DNA of 58,133 bases. Source: Desulfovibrio sp. ZJ369 (GTDB lineage Bacteria; Desulfobacterota; Desulfovibrionia; Desulfovibrionales; Desulfovibrionaceae). A program made the position numbers and the translations under genes. The DNA lies in the NCBI RefSeq assembly GCF_011039085.1, contig NZ_JAAKEI010000016.1:1-58133 (forward strand), written 5' to 3'. Positions within the stretch are counted from its first letter, which is position 1, and each line of letters begins with the position of its first letter. Of this stretch, positions 7,734-17,914 are shown one piece after another. The notes below the pieces were generated by a model. That model ran no database searches. It worked only from the letters and a program-made list of their open reading frames with translations, and was not told where the DNA came from.

Positions 7734-9206
7734 ATGCAGCGGGAATTTGCGGCTCTTCTGGAAACCTGCCGCTGTGGCGGCCCCAACGGAGACAGCGCCG
7801 CAGAAGTGCGCGACGACTCGCGCGAGGTCAGGCCAGGGGATATTTTTGTGGCTGTTCCCGGCGTTGCCGAGGACGGTTCGCGCTTTATTCCCGCGGCTGT
7901 GGAAGCCGGGGCAGGCGTCATTGTCTGCCGTCCGGGCACAGCGGAAAGCGCGGCGGCTCAGGCCCGCGGCTGCCGCGTCGTGCAGCATGAGAACCCGCGC
8001 GAGGCGCTCTGGCGGCTGGCCCAGGCCCGCTGGCGCACAGACGAGCTGCATCTCAGGGTCCTGGGCGTTACAGGCACCAACGGCAAGACGACCAGCACCT
8101 ATCTTTTGGAGCGCCTGTTCCGCGAGGCAGGGCACAAGGTCGGCGTTATAGGAACCGTGAGCTACCGCTGGCCCGGCCACGAGGAAAGCGCGCCCCTGAC
8201 CACGCCCGGCCCCTTGCGGGTGCATTCCATGCTGGCCCAAATGGCTGAAGCCGGGGTGGACGTGGTCGTCATGGAGGTTTCCTCGCACGCCATCGACCAG
8301 CAGCGCGTCTGCGGGGTGCCTTTCGCGGGCGCGGCCTTCAGCAATCTGACGCAGGATCATCTTGATTTTCATAAGGATATGGAAAGCTATTTCAAGACCA
8401 AGGCCAGGCTCTTCCTGGAGCTGCCGCGGCACGACAAGCTCATGGCCGTGAATGCCGACGATCCCTGGGGCCGCCGCCTGTTGGAGCTTTGTCCGCGCGC
8501 TCTTTCTTTTGGTCTGCAAAAAGGCGCGCCCAACCGTCGGCATCTCTGGGGCGAGCTCCTTTCCGCGGGCACGGACGGCTGCCATTTACGCATGAGCCTT
8601 GGCCCGCAGAGCTGGGAATTGCGTTCGCCTCTGGTCGGAGCGTTCAATGCCTCCAACCTGCTGGCCGTGCAGGCCCTGGCCCTGGAGATGGGGCTGGAGC
8701 CGGCGCAGTTCAAGGCGCTGGAGAGCTTTACCGGCGTCTGCGGCCGCCTGGAGCGGGTGGAGAATCCCCGTGGCCTCAATGTTTTTGTGGACTACGCGCA
8801 TACGCCGGATGCGCTGGTCAATGTGCTCAAGGCCTTGCGCGGAGCCGGTTTTGCGCGGATCGTCACTGTCTTCGGCTGCGGCGGCAACCGCGATCGCGGC
8901 AAGCGCCCGCTGATGGGCGAAGCCGTGGCGCGCTATGCGGATGTGGCCGTGCTCACCTCGGACAATCCCCGCTTTGAGGAGCCTGAAGCCATTTTGCAGG
9001 ATGTGCTGCCGGGCCTGAAAGAAGCGCGCCACGTCCTGGTGGAGGTTGACCGCCGGACGGCCACCGCCAGGGCCCTGGAGATGCTGGGCAGAAACGATGC
9101 CTTGCTGATTGCGGGCAAGGGCCACGAGAACTATCAGCTCATCCGGGGTGTCAAACACCACTACAGCGATCAGGAAGTGGTGCGGGAGTTGTTGCAGTGC
9201 GCCTGA
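7734..9206 (+). CDS. murE: UDP-MurNAc-tripeptide synthetase MurE (meso-diaminopimelate type)
   Basis: MurE adds the third residue to UDP-MurNAc-L-Ala-D-Glu in the cytoplasm. The 490-residue protein has the Mur ligase ATP loop GTNGKTT (Lys118). It also has DNPR at 410-413, the motif that recognises meso-diaminopimelate, so a diderm-type peptidoglycan is predicted. GAGG lies just upstream of the ATG. Its last 10 bp overlap murF. Confidence 0.96.
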   Translation: MQREFAALLETCRCGGPNGDSAAEVRDDSREVRPGDIFVAVPGVAEDGSRFIPAAVEAGAGVIVCRPGTAESAAAQARGCRVVQHENPREALWRLAQARWRTDELHLRVLGVTGTNGKTTSTYLLERLFREAGHKVGVIGTVSYRWPGHEESAPLTTPGPLRVHSMLAQMAEAGVDVVVMEVSSHAIDQQRVCGVPFAGAAFSNLTQDHLDFHKDMESYFKTKARLFLELPRHDKLMAVNADDPWGRRLLELCPRALSFGLQKGAPNRRHLWGELLSAGTDGCHLRMSLGPQSWELRSPLVGAFNASNLLAVQALALEMGLEPAQFKALESFTGVCGRLERVENPRGLNVFVDYAHTPDALVNVLKALRGAGFARIVTVFGCGGNRDRGKRPLMGEAVARYADVAVLTSDNPRFEEPEAILQDVLPGLKEARHVLVEVDRRTATARALEMLGRNDALLIAGKGHENYQLIRGVKHHYSDQEVVRELLQCA

Positions 9207-10654
9207 GTCATAATGAAATAGCGGCCCATTTGGGGCATGCGGCGCTGCCTGATGATTTTTGGGTGACTTCCGTGGTTACGGACAGCAGGGAAGTCACGCC
9301 GGGCGCGCTCTTTGTCTGCCTGCCGGGCGAGCGCGCGGACGGGCATGACTTCGCGGGCATGGCGCGGGAACGGGGCGCGGTTGCGCTCCTGGCCTCGCGG
9401 CCGCTGCCGGGCGCGGGCCTGCCCGTGCTGCTTGTGCCGGACACGGTGAAGGCCTTGGGGCAAATCGCAGCTCTCTGGCGTGGCAGGACCACGGCCAGGG
9501 TGGTGGCCGTCACCGGCACGGCGGGCAAGACCACGCTCAAGGAAACGCTGGCCCAGGTGCTTTCAACGCGCGGCAGGACAGCGCGCAACGCCATGAACCG
9601 TAATAATCAGATCGGCATGCCCTGTTCCGTGCTGGCCGCTGAAGGAAATGAGGCTTTTTGGGTCATGGAGGCCGGGATCAGCCAAGAAGGCGACATGGAT
9701 GAGCTGGCCCCGGTGCTGCGCCCCGACCTGGCCGTGATTCTCAATGTGGGGGCCGGGCATACCGCGGGCCTGGGCAAAAAGGGCGTGGCCTGGCACAAGG
9801 CCCGCCTGTTGGCGCATCTCGCGCCGCGCGGCCTTGGCCTGGTCAGCGCGGATTATCCCGATCTGGTGCGTGAGGCCAGGGCCTCAGGCGCGCCATTGCG
9901 TTTTTTCAGTGCCGCGGGCAAGGCCGTGGAATACCGCGCCGCCTATGTGGGGCCGGCGCCAGAGAGCCAGGGCGCGGCGCGCGGAATCTATCGTCTCTGG
10001 CTGAACGGCGAGACATGCGAAGTTCTTGCGCCGTTCCGGGGCGAATACGGCACGGAAAACAGCATTGCGGCCGCCGCCGCGGCGCATCTTCTGGGCCTTT
10101 CGTCCGGGGAGATTGCGGAGGGCTTCGCCCGCGCCGTTTTGCCGCCGCAACGCTTCAGTCAAAGCCGTCTCGGAGCCTGGGAGCTTATTGACGACACCTA
10201 CAACGCCAATCCCCTGTCCATGCGCCGGATGCTGGAGGCCGCCGCCGAGCAGGCCCGCGGCCGGATATTTGTGACGGTACTGGGTGAAATGGGGGAATTG
10301 GGCGAAGCCGCGGACGCCCTGCATGAGCAATTGGGGCGGCATCTGGCAAAGCTCAAGCCGGCTGCCGTGATCTGGAAAGGCGGCCATGCCAGAGAAGTGC
10401 GCGCCGGGCTTGCGCGCGGCGGCTACGGCGGTCCTTACTGGCCCGTGGATGGGGTGGAAACATTCATTGCCGCCTGGAAAGCATTTCTGCGCAGCACCAG
10501 GCCGGAGCAAAATCGTGGCGGCGTGCTGCTCTTCAAAGGTTCACGCTGCAACCGTCTGGAGGAATTGCTGGCGGCTTTGCGCGACTGCCACGCCACCGCG
10601 GCGGCACAAGAAGCGCGGAGCCAAAGCCAAGGGGAGAGCGGGCATGTTTTATAA
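9197..10654 (+). CDS. murF: UDP-MurNAc-tripeptide-D-Ala-D-Ala ligase MurF
   Basis: MurF adds D-Ala-D-Ala to complete the pentapeptide precursor. The 485-residue protein carries the Mur ligase loop GTAGKTT (Lys111) and [10 protein letters not shown], which is characteristic of MurF. It starts at a GTG inside the end of murE, giving a 10-bp overlap and probable translational coupling. It also overlaps the mraY start by 11 bp. No ddl gene is found in the cluster. Confidence 0.95.
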   Translation: MRLSHNEIAAHLGHAALPDDFWVTSVVTDSREVTPGALFVCLPGERADGHDFAGMARERGAVALLASRPLPGAGLPVLLVPDTVKALGQIAALWRGRTTARVVAVTGTAGKTTLKETLAQVLSTRGRTARNAMNRNNQIGMPCSVLAAEGNEAFWVMEAGISQEGDMDELAPVLRPDLAVILNVGAGHTAGLGKKGVAWHKARLLAHLAPRGLGLVSADYPDLVREARASGAPLRFFSAAGKAVEYRAAYVGPAPESQGAARGIYRLWLNGETCEVLAPFRGEYGTENSIAAAAAAHLLGLSSGEIAEGFARAVLPPQRFSQSRLGAWELIDDTYNANPLSMRRMLEAAAEQARGRIFVTVLGEMGELGEAADALHEQLGRHLAKLKPAAVIWKGGHAREVRAGLARGGYGGPYWPVDGVETFIAAWKAFLRSTRPEQNRGGVLLFKGSRCNRLEELLAALRDCHATAAAQEARSQSQGESGHVL

Positions 10655-11720
10655 CATTCTGGCTCCCCTTGCTTCAGAGTGGACGCTTTTCAACGTCTTC
10701 CGCTATATTTCCTTTCGATCTCTGGCCGCGCTGATCACGGCTCTGGTCATTTCCATTTTGATCGGGCCGCGCTTCATCGCCTGGCTGCGCCGTCTGAAAT
10801 GCGGCCAGTATATCCATGAGGATGTTGTCGCGCACGCGGCCAAGGCGGGCACGCCGACCATGGGCGGGCTGCTCATGCTGGCGAGCCTCGGCATCAGCCT
10901 TCTGCTCTGGGCGGATCTGACCAATCCCTATATCTGGCAGACCATGTGCGTTTTTGTCGGCTTCGGGGCAGTGGGGCTCTGGGATGATCTTGCCAAGCTG
11001 CGCCACCACCAGAACCGGGGCATTTCCGGCAAGGCGAAGCTGGCCGGGCAAATTCTGGTGGCTTTCATTGCCGTGTGGTTTTTGGCTTTGAACCCGGATT
11101 ACAGCAGCAGGCTGACAATCCCCTTTTTTAAGGAATGGAGCCCGGATCTGGGGTGGCTGTATATTCCTTTCGGCATATTCGTGATGGTGGCCGCCTCCAA
11201 CGCCGTCAACCTGACCGACGGCCTCGACGGCCTGGCCATCGGGCCGTCCATTGTGGCCTGCGCGGTTTTTTCCATTTTCATTTATATCACCGGCAATGCG
11301 CGCTTTGCCGGCTATCTGCTGGTGCCTTACATTTCCGGCGTGGGCGAGGTGACGGTTTTCTGCGCGGCCCTGGTGGGCGCGGGCCTGGGATTTTTATGGT
11401 TCAACGCGTATCCGGCGCAGGTTTTCATGGGCGACGTGGGTTCGCTCTCCATCGGGGGCACGCTGGGCTATCTGGCCCTGCTCTGCAAGCAGGAGCTGGT
11501 GCTGGCCGTTGTGGGCGGGCTTTTCGTGGCCGAGACGCTGTCCGTGATCCTTCAGGTGGGCTACTTTCGCTGGACCGGCGGCAAACGCATTTTTCGCATG
11601 GCTCCGCTGCACCATCATTTCGAGTTGAAGGGCGTGCCGGAATCCAAAATTATCATCCGTTTCTGGATTACTTCCATTTTATTGGGGCTTGTGGCTCTTT
11701 CCGTGTTGAAGTTGCGCTGA
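10644..11720 (+). CDS. mraY: Phospho-MurNAc-pentapeptide transferase MraY
   Basis: MraY is a polytopic membrane enzyme that moves phospho-MurNAc-pentapeptide onto undecaprenyl phosphate to form lipid I. The 358-residue protein shows many hydrophobic helices, the magnesium-binding LWDDLAKLR and [10 protein letters not shown], and the C-terminal [10 protein letters not shown]. The ATG at 10644 follows AAGGGGAGAG. An upstream in-frame extension into murF is not credible. Confidence 0.96.
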   Translation: MFYNILAPLASEWTLFNVFRYISFRSLAALITALVISILIGPRFIAWLRRLKCGQYIHEDVVAHAAKAGTPTMGGLLMLASLGISLLLWADLTNPYIWQTMCVFVGFGAVGLWDDLAKLRHHQNRGISGKAKLAGQILVAFIAVWFLALNPDYSSRLTIPFFKEWSPDLGWLYIPFGIFVMVAASNAVNLTDGLDGLAIGPSIVACAVFSIFIYITGNARFAGYLLVPYISGVGEVTVFCAALVGAGLGFLWFNAYPAQVFMGDVGSLSIGGTLGYLALLCKQELVLAVVGGLFVAETLSVILQVGYFRWTGGKRIFRMAPLHHHFELKGVPESKIIIRFWITSILLGLVALSVLKLR

Positions 11721-11731
11721 GGAGATGACGC

Positions 11732-13039
11732 ATGGCCTTGGAAAAAACTCGCGGCAGACGCATAGCTGCCGGTGAACTGGCAATCGTTGTCGGCGCGGGC
11801 CGTTCGGGCCTGGCCGCGGCGCGGCTCTTGCGCCGGGAAGGCGCGCGCGTGCGCCTGCTGGACCGCCGCAGCGACGCGCTGTCAGGGGAACAGGCCGCCG
11901 CCTTGCAAAAACTCGGCGTGGAGGTGCAGCTGGGCGAGCACCGGCCGGAACAGTTCGAGCACGCGGCCTTTGTGGTGCCCAGCCCTGGCATGCCCGTGGC
12001 CACGTTGAGCGGCCTGGTGCGGCCGACCGGCGAGAACGGGCCGGAAGTGCTGGCGGAAATGGAACTGGCCTGGCGTTGTCTGGATAATGAGCCGGTGCTG
12101 GCCGTTACCGGCACCAGCGGCAAAACCACCACGGTCTCTCTGGCGGCCGCCATGCTTCAGGCCCAGGGCTATACGGTCTTCCTGGGCGGCAATATCGGCA
12201 CGCCCCTCTCGGAATATGTGCTTTCCGGCCGCAAGGCGGACGTGCTGGTGCTGGAAATTTCCAGCTTTCAGTTGCAGGCCTGTTCCACGTTCTGCCCGCG
12301 CGTGGGCGTGCTTTTGAACATCACGCCCAATCATCTGGACTACCACAAGGATATGGCCGAATACATTGAGGCCAAATTCCGCCTCTTCCGCTGCCAGGAC
12401 GAGGGCGATCTGGCCGTGCTGGGCGCGGATCTTCAGGAATTGGCGGCCGGTTTTCATCTCAGGGCCCGGCAGGTCCGGGTGCGCGGGGGCGGGCGCTTTC
12501 CGCAAAGCCGCCTGTTGGGCGCGCACAATGCCTTCAATGAAGAGGCAGCCTGGCAGGCCTGTCGCTTTTTCGGCGTGAGCGAGGCCAACGCGTCCCGCGC
12601 CGTGGCCCGTTTCACCCCCCTGCCGCACCGCCTGGAGGCGGTCCGGCAACATAAGGGCGTGCTTTTTGTCAATGATTCAAAATGCACGACGGTTTCCGCG
12701 CTCAAAGTGGCTTTGGAAGCATTTGACCGGCCTGTGCGGCTGCTTTGCGGCGGCAAGTTCAAAGGCGGCGATCTGGCTGCCCTTGGGGAGCTGGTCAAGG
12801 CCAAAGTCGCGGAAGTGGCGCTCTTCGGCGCGAGCCGGGAAAAATTCGAGCAGGCCTGGCAGGGCGTCGTGCCCCTGAGCTGGCATCCGACGCTGGAAGC
12901 GGCGGTGCGGCATCTGGCGGCCGGAGCGCGGAAAGGGGACGTGGTTCTGCTGGCTCCGGCCACGTCGAGTTTCGATCTCTACGCTAATTACATGGCCCGG
13001 GGCGAGGACTACAAACGCATCGTGGGTGAACTTTCATGA
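11732..13039 (+). CDS. murD: UDP-MurNAc-L-alanine:D-glutamate ligase MurD
   Basis: MurD adds D-glutamate to UDP-MurNAc-L-Ala. The 435-residue product has an N-terminal Rossmann-like domain (VVGAGRSGLAAARLL), the ATP loop GTSGKTT (Lys121), NITPNHLDYHKDM and VNDSKCTT. The stop overlaps the ftsW start as ATGA, the usual sign of coupled translation. Confidence 0.95.
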   Translation: MALEKTRGRRIAAGELAIVVGAGRSGLAAARLLRREGARVRLLDRRSDALSGEQAAALQKLGVEVQLGEHRPEQFEHAAFVVPSPGMPVATLSGLVRPTGENGPEVLAEMELAWRCLDNEPVLAVTGTSGKTTTVSLAAAMLQAQGYTVFLGGNIGTPLSEYVLSGRKADVLVLEISSFQLQACSTFCPRVGVLLNITPNHLDYHKDMAEYIEAKFRLFRCQDEGDLAVLGADLQELAAGFHLRARQVRVRGGGRFPQSRLLGAHNAFNEEAAWQACRFFGVSEANASRAVARFTPLPHRLEAVRQHKGVLFVNDSKCTTVSALKVALEAFDRPVRLLCGGKFKGGDLAALGELVKAKVAEVALFGASREKFEQAWQGVVPLSWHPTLEAAVRHLAAGARKGDVVLLAPATSSFDLYANYMARGEDYKRIVGELS

Positions 13040-14226
13040 AAAACACCTTTACCGAAAAACCAAAAACGGCCAAAAGCCGCAGCTCCTTTTCCAGAGCCGT
13101 GAGCAACGCCGCCAGGGCCGAGCCTGCCGCGCCTTTTGACTGGTGGCTCTTCACCATCATGCTCACCATTCTGGCCATCGGCCTGGTTATGGTGCTTTCG
13201 GCCAGCGGCATTGTGGCCGAGCAGGTCAATGGCGACAAATACTATTTCTTCAAACGGCAACTGGCGTTCGCCGCGCTGGGTGGCATCGCGCTCTGGGCCG
13301 CGGCCTTGCTGCCGCGCCACTGGCTGTACAGGTTGCAGTACCCGGCGCTTTTTTTTGCGCTGCTTTTGCTGCTGATCACGCTCTCGCCCTTTGCCCCGGC
13401 CATCAACGGCGCCAAGCGCTGGATTCCCGTGGGGCCCATTTCGGTGCAGCCCATGGAGTTCGTGAAAATCGCCCTGGCGCTGTATCTGGCGTACTTCATG
13501 AGCGCCAAGCAGGATTTGATCAAAACCTTCAGCCGGGGCGTGATACCGCCCTTTGCCGTGACCGGCCTGTTCTGCTTTCTGCTCCTGTTGCAGCCGGATT
13601 TCGGCAGCGCCGTGGTGCTGGCCGGGATTCTTTTTTTCATGTGCGTGGCCGGGGGCACCCGCTTTGTGTATCTTTTCTTTTCCCTGGCCCTGGCCTGCGC
13701 GGGCGCCATGGCCCTGGCCATTGCCTCGCCGTACCGCCTGCGCCGCCTCCTGGCCTTTCTGGATCCCTTTCAGGACGCGCATAATACTGGCTACCAACTG
13801 GTGCAATCCCTGCTGGCCATCGGCTCAGGCAGTTTTTTCGGGGTAGGCGTGGGCGCCAGCAAACAGAAGATGTTTTATCTGCCGGAAGCGCACAATGACT
13901 TCATCATGGCCGTGCTGGCCGAAGAACTGGGCTTTGTGGGCGTGACCGTGGTCATGCTGCTCTTTGCCCTGCTGTTCTGGCGCTGTTACAGAATCATCAT
14001 GGGCCAGCACAATCTGCGGGATCGTTTCACGGCGTTCGGGCTCACCACGATCCTGGTGATGGGCGCAGTGATGAATCTGGCCGTGGTCATGGGCGTGGCT
14101 CCGCCCAAGGGTGTGCCCATGCCGCTGATGAGTTACGGCGGCAGTAATCTTCTGGCTACCATGCTTTGCGTGGGATTGCTCCTGAACTTTTCACGAACGG
14201 CGGACCCGTGGACAAAATCCTCCTGA
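13036..14226 (+). CDS. ftsW: Septal peptidoglycan glycosyltransferase FtsW
   Basis: FtsW is a SEDS-family polytopic membrane protein that polymerises lipid II at the septum together with FtsI. The 396-residue protein has a charged cytoplasmic N-terminus followed by about ten helices. Signature segments include AINGAKRWI, the loop LQPDFGSAVVL, HNDFIMAVLAEELGF and the C-terminal PLMSYGGSN. It overlaps murD by 4 bp and murG by 19 bp. Confidence 0.95.
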   Translation: MKNTFTEKPKTAKSRSSFSRAVSNAARAEPAAPFDWWLFTIMLTILAIGLVMVLSASGIVAEQVNGDKYYFFKRQLAFAALGGIALWAAALLPRHWLYRLQYPALFFALLLLLITLSPFAPAINGAKRWIPVGPISVQPMEFVKIALALYLAYFMSAKQDLIKTFSRGVIPPFAVTGLFCFLLLLQPDFGSAVVLAGILFFMCVAGGTRFVYLFFSLALACAGAMALAIASPYRLRRLLAFLDPFQDAHNTGYQLVQSLLAIGSGSFFGVGVGASKQKMFYLPEAHNDFIMAVLAEELGFVGVTVVMLLFALLFWRCYRIIMGQHNLRDRFTAFGLTTILVMGAVMNLAVVMGVAPPKGVPMPLMSYGGSNLLATMLCVGLLLNFSRTADPWTKSS

Positions 14227-15284
14227 CCACCGGCGGCACCGGCGGCCATATCTTTCCGGCTCTGGCCGTGGCCGAGGAGCTGTTGCGCCGCGATCCGGCC
14301 GTCAGCCTGCTTTTCGTGGGCTCGTTATACGGGCCGGAGGAGCGCCTGGCGCAACAGGCGGGCATCCCCTTCGAGGGCCTGCCCGTGCGCGGCTTTCTGG
14401 GTCGGGGCCTGCGGGCCGTTGGCGCGGGCGCGCGCATGAGCTGGGCCGTACTCAAGGCCCTGAGCATCGTGCGCCGTTTTAGGCCCCGGGCCGTGGCCGG
14501 CTTCGGCGGCTACGCGGCTTTTGCGCCCATGCTTGCCGCGCGTCTGGCGGGCGTGCCGGGCATTTTGCACGAGCAGAACGCCATAGCCGGGACAAGCAAT
14601 CAGGTGCTGGCCCGGCTGGCGCAAAGGATTTGCCTTTCCCTGCCCGGCACCGGGGGCTTTGCGCCGGAAAAATGCGTGCTCACCGGCAATCCGGTGCGCC
14701 GGTCCGTGAGCGCGGCCGGGCGTCTGCCCCGGCAGTGGGAGACGCGGCATCTGTTGATTCTGGGCGGTTCGCAGGGCGCGCATGCCCTGAATGTCTTTGT
14801 GCCGGAAATTTTACCGGCCCTGAAAGCCGCGGGAGTGGAAATCCGCCATCAGAGCGGCTCCAGGGACGAGGAAAGCGTGCGCGCGGCCTATCTGGCGGCG
14901 GGCTATGACGGGGCATGCGTGTCAGCCTTCATTGACGACATGGCGGGAGCCTATGCCTGGGCCGATCTGGCGCTGTGCCGTTCCGGGGCCAGCACCGTGG
15001 CCGAGCTGTGCGCAGCCGGTCTCCCCGCGCTGCTGGTGCCTTTTCCGCAAGCCGTTCACGACCATCAGACCGCCAACGCGCGCATTCTGGAAAAGGCCGG
15101 AGCGGCTCTGCTGGTACGGGAAGCGGAGATGCGCGAGCGGGGGCTCGGCCGCCTGCTGCTGGACCTCGCGGCCGATTCCGGGCGTCGCGCCCGCATGTCC
15201 GCCGCCGCATTGGCCGCCGCGCGGCCTGACGCGGCAGAACGGGTAGTCGCCGTATTGGAAGAAGCAGCCGCGCAACACGCCTGA
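14208..15284 (+). CDS. murG: UDP-GlcNAc:lipid I N-acetylglucosaminyltransferase MurG
   Basis: MurG is a GT28 enzyme on the inner face of the membrane that converts lipid I to lipid II. The chosen GTG gives VDKILLTTGGTGGHIFPAL, the classic N-terminus with GGTGGH, and a 358-residue product. HEQNAIAG, GGSQGA and the sugar-binding CRSGASTVAE are all present. The frame is open upstream to 14166 but that part lies within ftsW. Confidence 0.95.
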   Translation: MDKILLTTGGTGGHIFPALAVAEELLRRDPAVSLLFVGSLYGPEERLAQQAGIPFEGLPVRGFLGRGLRAVGAGARMSWAVLKALSIVRRFRPRAVAGFGGYAAFAPMLAARLAGVPGILHEQNAIAGTSNQVLARLAQRICLSLPGTGGFAPEKCVLTGNPVRRSVSAAGRLPRQWETRHLLILGGSQGAHALNVFVPEILPALKAAGVEIRHQSGSRDEESVRAAYLAAGYDGACVSAFIDDMAGAYAWADLALCRSGASTVAELCAAGLPALLVPFPQAVHDHQTANARILEKAGAALLVREAEMRERGLGRLLLDLAADSGRRARMSAAALAAARPDAAERVVAVLEEAAAQHA

Positions 15285-15657
15285 ATCTGCCGCCGCGTTG
15301 GCGCCCGGCATGACAGATGGCGGCCTTATGGGCGCGGAATGTCTGGATTTTTTCTGGAGAATTTCAAATATGTCAGGCCACGCGCCGGGAGTACGCTCAG
15401 GATAGAGCGGTTTGCTGTTGAAAACGGCAACCGCTCTGGCGGCCGCGGGAGCGGACGCCCGCGCCGAATGAGCCTGAAAACCACGCTTTTCAGGCGAAAT
15501 GATGGCAGCGCCGCTTTTGAAATTGAATAATTTCAAAAGCACAATGCTCTAAAAAGGCAGGAAGCGCGCCGCAGGCGCAGCGAGGCAGGCTGAGGGCCAT
15601 GCGCGAATCGGCGCACAGGCGGGGCTTTCTCCACATCAGTTGCAAAAAGGGTGGCAC
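15285..15657 (+). other. Intergenic gap between murG and murC
   Basis: This is the largest gap inside the dcw cluster. It holds the 149-bp hairpin element at 15403-15551. I see no gene, no convincing promoter and no intrinsic terminator in the remainder. AAGGGTGG just before murC serves as its ribosome site. Confidence 0.6.
15403..15551 (+). mobile_element. 149-bp multi-hairpin element (second family, copy 1)
   Basis: It is bounded by TA on both sides, starts TAGAGCGGTTTGC and ends CACAATGCTCTA. Stems are AGAGCGGTT/AACCGCTCT, GGCG-CCGC/GCGG-CGCC, GCCTGAAAA/TTTTCAGGC and GCTTTTGAAATT/AATTTCAAAAGC. The other copy is at 51263-51431 and carries an extra ~20-bp hairpin. The shared blocks GCGCCGAATGAGCCTGAAAA and AAATGATGGCAGCGCCGC are identical in both. 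Confidence 0.75.
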
Positions 15658-17031
15658 ATGAACAGCAAAATACGGCGTATTCACATGATTGGCATCGGCG
15701 GCGCGGGCATGAGCGGCATTGCCGAAGTGCTGCTCAATCTGGGCTATGAAATTTCGGGTTCGGACGTGAGCGATTCCGCTGTCGTGCGCCGTTTGCGCGA
15801 GTTGGGCGCGCGCGTGGCCGTGGGGCACGCGGCCGAAAACGTGGGCGACGTGCAGGTGCTGGTCAGATCGACGGCCATCAGCGACGACAACCCGGAGCTG
15901 GTGGAGGGCCGCGCCCGGAATATCGCGATCATCCCGCGCGCTGAAATGCTCGCCGAGCTCATGCGTTTGCGTCAGGGGATAGCCATTGCCGGAACCCACG
16001 GCAAAACCACGACCACCTCGCTGACCGCTTCCATTTTCGACACCGCCGGGCTGGATCCCACAGTGATCATCGGCGGCCGCCTCAATGCTTACGGCACCAA
16101 CGCGCATTTAGGCCACGGCGACTACCTGATAGCCGAAGCCGACGAATCGGACGGCTCTTTTCTCTGTCTTTTGCCGATTATCAACGTGGTCACCAATGTG
16201 GACGAGGATCATCTGGATTACTACAAAAGTCGTGAAGGCATTGATGCGGCCTTTGTGCAGTTCATGAACAATGTTCCTTTCTACGGCATCAATGTGGTCT
16301 GCGGCGATGATCCCGGCGTGCGCGCGCTGCTGCCGCGGGTCAAGCGCCCGGTGCTGACCTACGGCTTTGCCGAGGGCAATCAGCTGCGCGCCGTGCCGTT
16401 GGAAAGCGGGCTGAAGAGTCGCTTCGAGGTCTGGCGCGAGGGCGAAAAACTGGGCGAAGTATGTCTGCCCCAGCCCGGCCGGCACAATATCCTCAACGCT
16501 CTGGCTTCCATCGGCGCGGCTCTGGAGGCGGATATCAGCTTCAGCCGTTGTGCCGCGGGCCTGAATTCCTTCGGCGGCGTGGGGCGGCGCTTTGAGTTCA
16601 AGGGCGAAAAAGACGGCGTGACCGTGGTGGACGATTACGGGCATCACCCTGCGGAAATCGCGGCCACGCTGGCCACGGCGCGTCAGGTTTTCCCCGGCCG
16701 GCGCATTGTGGCGGCTTTTCAGCCGCACCGCTTCAGCCGCACGCAGGCCCATTTCGGCGAATTCTGCAAGGTGTTCGACAGCGTGGACATGCTGCTTTTG
16801 ACTGAAATCTACGCGGCTTCCGAAAAACCCGTTCCCGGCGTTTCCGGCCAAAGTCTGGCCCAGGGCATACAGCAGGTTTCCAGCACGCCGGTGAGCTATT
16901 TTCAGACTCTGGACGCGCTGGCTCAAGCCTTGCCGGGCGTCTTGCGCCGCGGCGACGTGCTGCTGACCCTGGGCGCGGGCACGATCACTCGCCTGGGCCC
17001 GGCATGGCTGGAAGGGAACGGGCATGCGTGA
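15658..17031 (+). CDS. murC: UDP-MurNAc:L-alanine ligase MurC
   Basis: MurC adds the first residue, L-alanine, to UDP-MurNAc. The 457-residue protein has [16 protein letters not shown] at the N-terminus, the ATP loop GTHGKTT (Lys116) and [11 protein letters not shown], typical of MurC. I chose the ATG at 15658 because AAGGGTGG precedes it; a start at 15640 would add six residues. It overlaps murB by 8 bp. Confidence 0.95.
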   Translation: MNSKIRRIHMIGIGGAGMSGIAEVLLNLGYEISGSDVSDSAVVRRLRELGARVAVGHAAENVGDVQVLVRSTAISDDNPELVEGRARNIAIIPRAEMLAELMRLRQGIAIAGTHGKTTTTSLTASIFDTAGLDPTVIIGGRLNAYGTNAHLGHGDYLIAEADESDGSFLCLLPIINVVTNVDEDHLDYYKSREGIDAAFVQFMNNVPFYGINVVCGDDPGVRALLPRVKRPVLTYGFAEGNQLRAVPLESGLKSRFEVWREGEKLGEVCLPQPGRHNILNALASIGAALEADISFSRCAAGLNSFGGVGRRFEFKGEKDGVTVVDDYGHHPAEIAATLATARQVFPGRRIVAAFQPHRFSRTQAHFGEFCKVFDSVDMLLLTEIYAASEKPVPGVSGQSLAQGIQQVSSTPVSYFQTLDALAQALPGVLRRGDVLLTLGAGTITRLGPAWLEGNGHA

Positions 17032-17914
17032 GATCATGGGCCCCAGCCTTGCGCAGCGGACCACATTGCGCCTGGGCGGCACAGCCATAGCCGAGCTGAT
17101 TCTTGAGAGCGCCGCGGATTGCGCGCTCCTGCCCGAACGTCTCCGCGCTCTGGGCGGCAGGCCGCTGATTCTCGGCGCGGGCAGCAATATTCTGGCGCTC
17201 GACGGCCAGCTGCCCCTGGTGCTTGTGCGTCCGCGTTTCCTGCACGGGCCGGAGATTGTGGGGGAAGAAGAAGGCAGAGTTCTGGTGCGCGCGGGCGCGG
17301 GCCTGCCCTTGCCGCGATTGCTGCGTTTTTGCGCCGCGCATGGCCTTTCCGGTCTGGAAGGTCTTGTGGGCATCCCCGGCAGCGTGGGGGGGGCCGTGGC
17401 CATGAACGCAGGTTCCTTTGGAACGGAAACTTGTAAGAATATCAAACAGATAGATATATTCAGCCGAGGAAGAGTCCGCCCGGTCAAAGCAAGTGAACTG
17501 CACTACGGCTATCGCAGCCTCTATATAACGGAAGAAAAGATGGGATTTCTGGTTGTGGAAGCCACATTTAGCTTGACCAGATCCGCAAGGGATGGCATCA
17601 GTAAACGCATGCGTCACAACTTTTTCGAGAAAAAGTCTAAACAACCTGTGACGGCCTGGAGCGCGGGTTGCGTGTTTAAAAATCCCGCGCCGGACATGCC
17701 CGCCGGAAAACTGCTTGAGCTCGCCGGCTGCAAGGGAAAGAAGCTGGGCGGCATGGCTTTTTCAAGTCTGCACGCCAATTTTTTGATTAATGACGGCACA
17801 GGCAGCGCCACAGCGGCCCTGGCTTTGCTGCAGGAGGCCCGGGAGGCCGTGCGGCAACGGTTTGGATTCGCGCTTGAGCCGGAAGTCAGGATAACGCCGT
17901 GCCCCTTGCCCTGA
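17024..17914 (+). CDS. murB: UDP-N-acetylenolpyruvoylglucosamine reductase MurB (type II-like)
   Basis: MurB is the FAD enzyme that reduces UDP-GlcNAc-enolpyruvate to UDP-MurNAc. The 296-residue protein has TTLRLGGTA, the FAD-binding GAGSNILAL and [18 protein letters not shown]. The usual catalytic serine position is a cysteine (AGCVFKNP, Cys216), a substitution that I believe also occurs in some other MurBs. The stretch from about 17430 to 17660 is visibly richer in A+T and uses codons such as ATA and AGA that are rare nearby, though the frame is intact. Confidence 0.92.
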   Translation: MREIMGPSLAQRTTLRLGGTAIAELILESAADCALLPERLRALGGRPLILGAGSNILALDGQLPLVLVRPRFLHGPEIVGEEEGRVLVRAGAGLPLPRLLRFCAAHGLSGLEGLVGIPGSVGGAVAMNAGSFGTETCKNIKQIDIFSRGRVRPVKASELHYGYRSLYITEEKMGFLVVEATFSLTRSARDGISKRMRHNFFEKKSKQPVTAWSAGCVFKNPAPDMPAGKLLELAGCKGKKLGGMAFSSLHANFLINDGTGSATAALALLQEAREAVRQRFGFALEPEVRITPCPLP

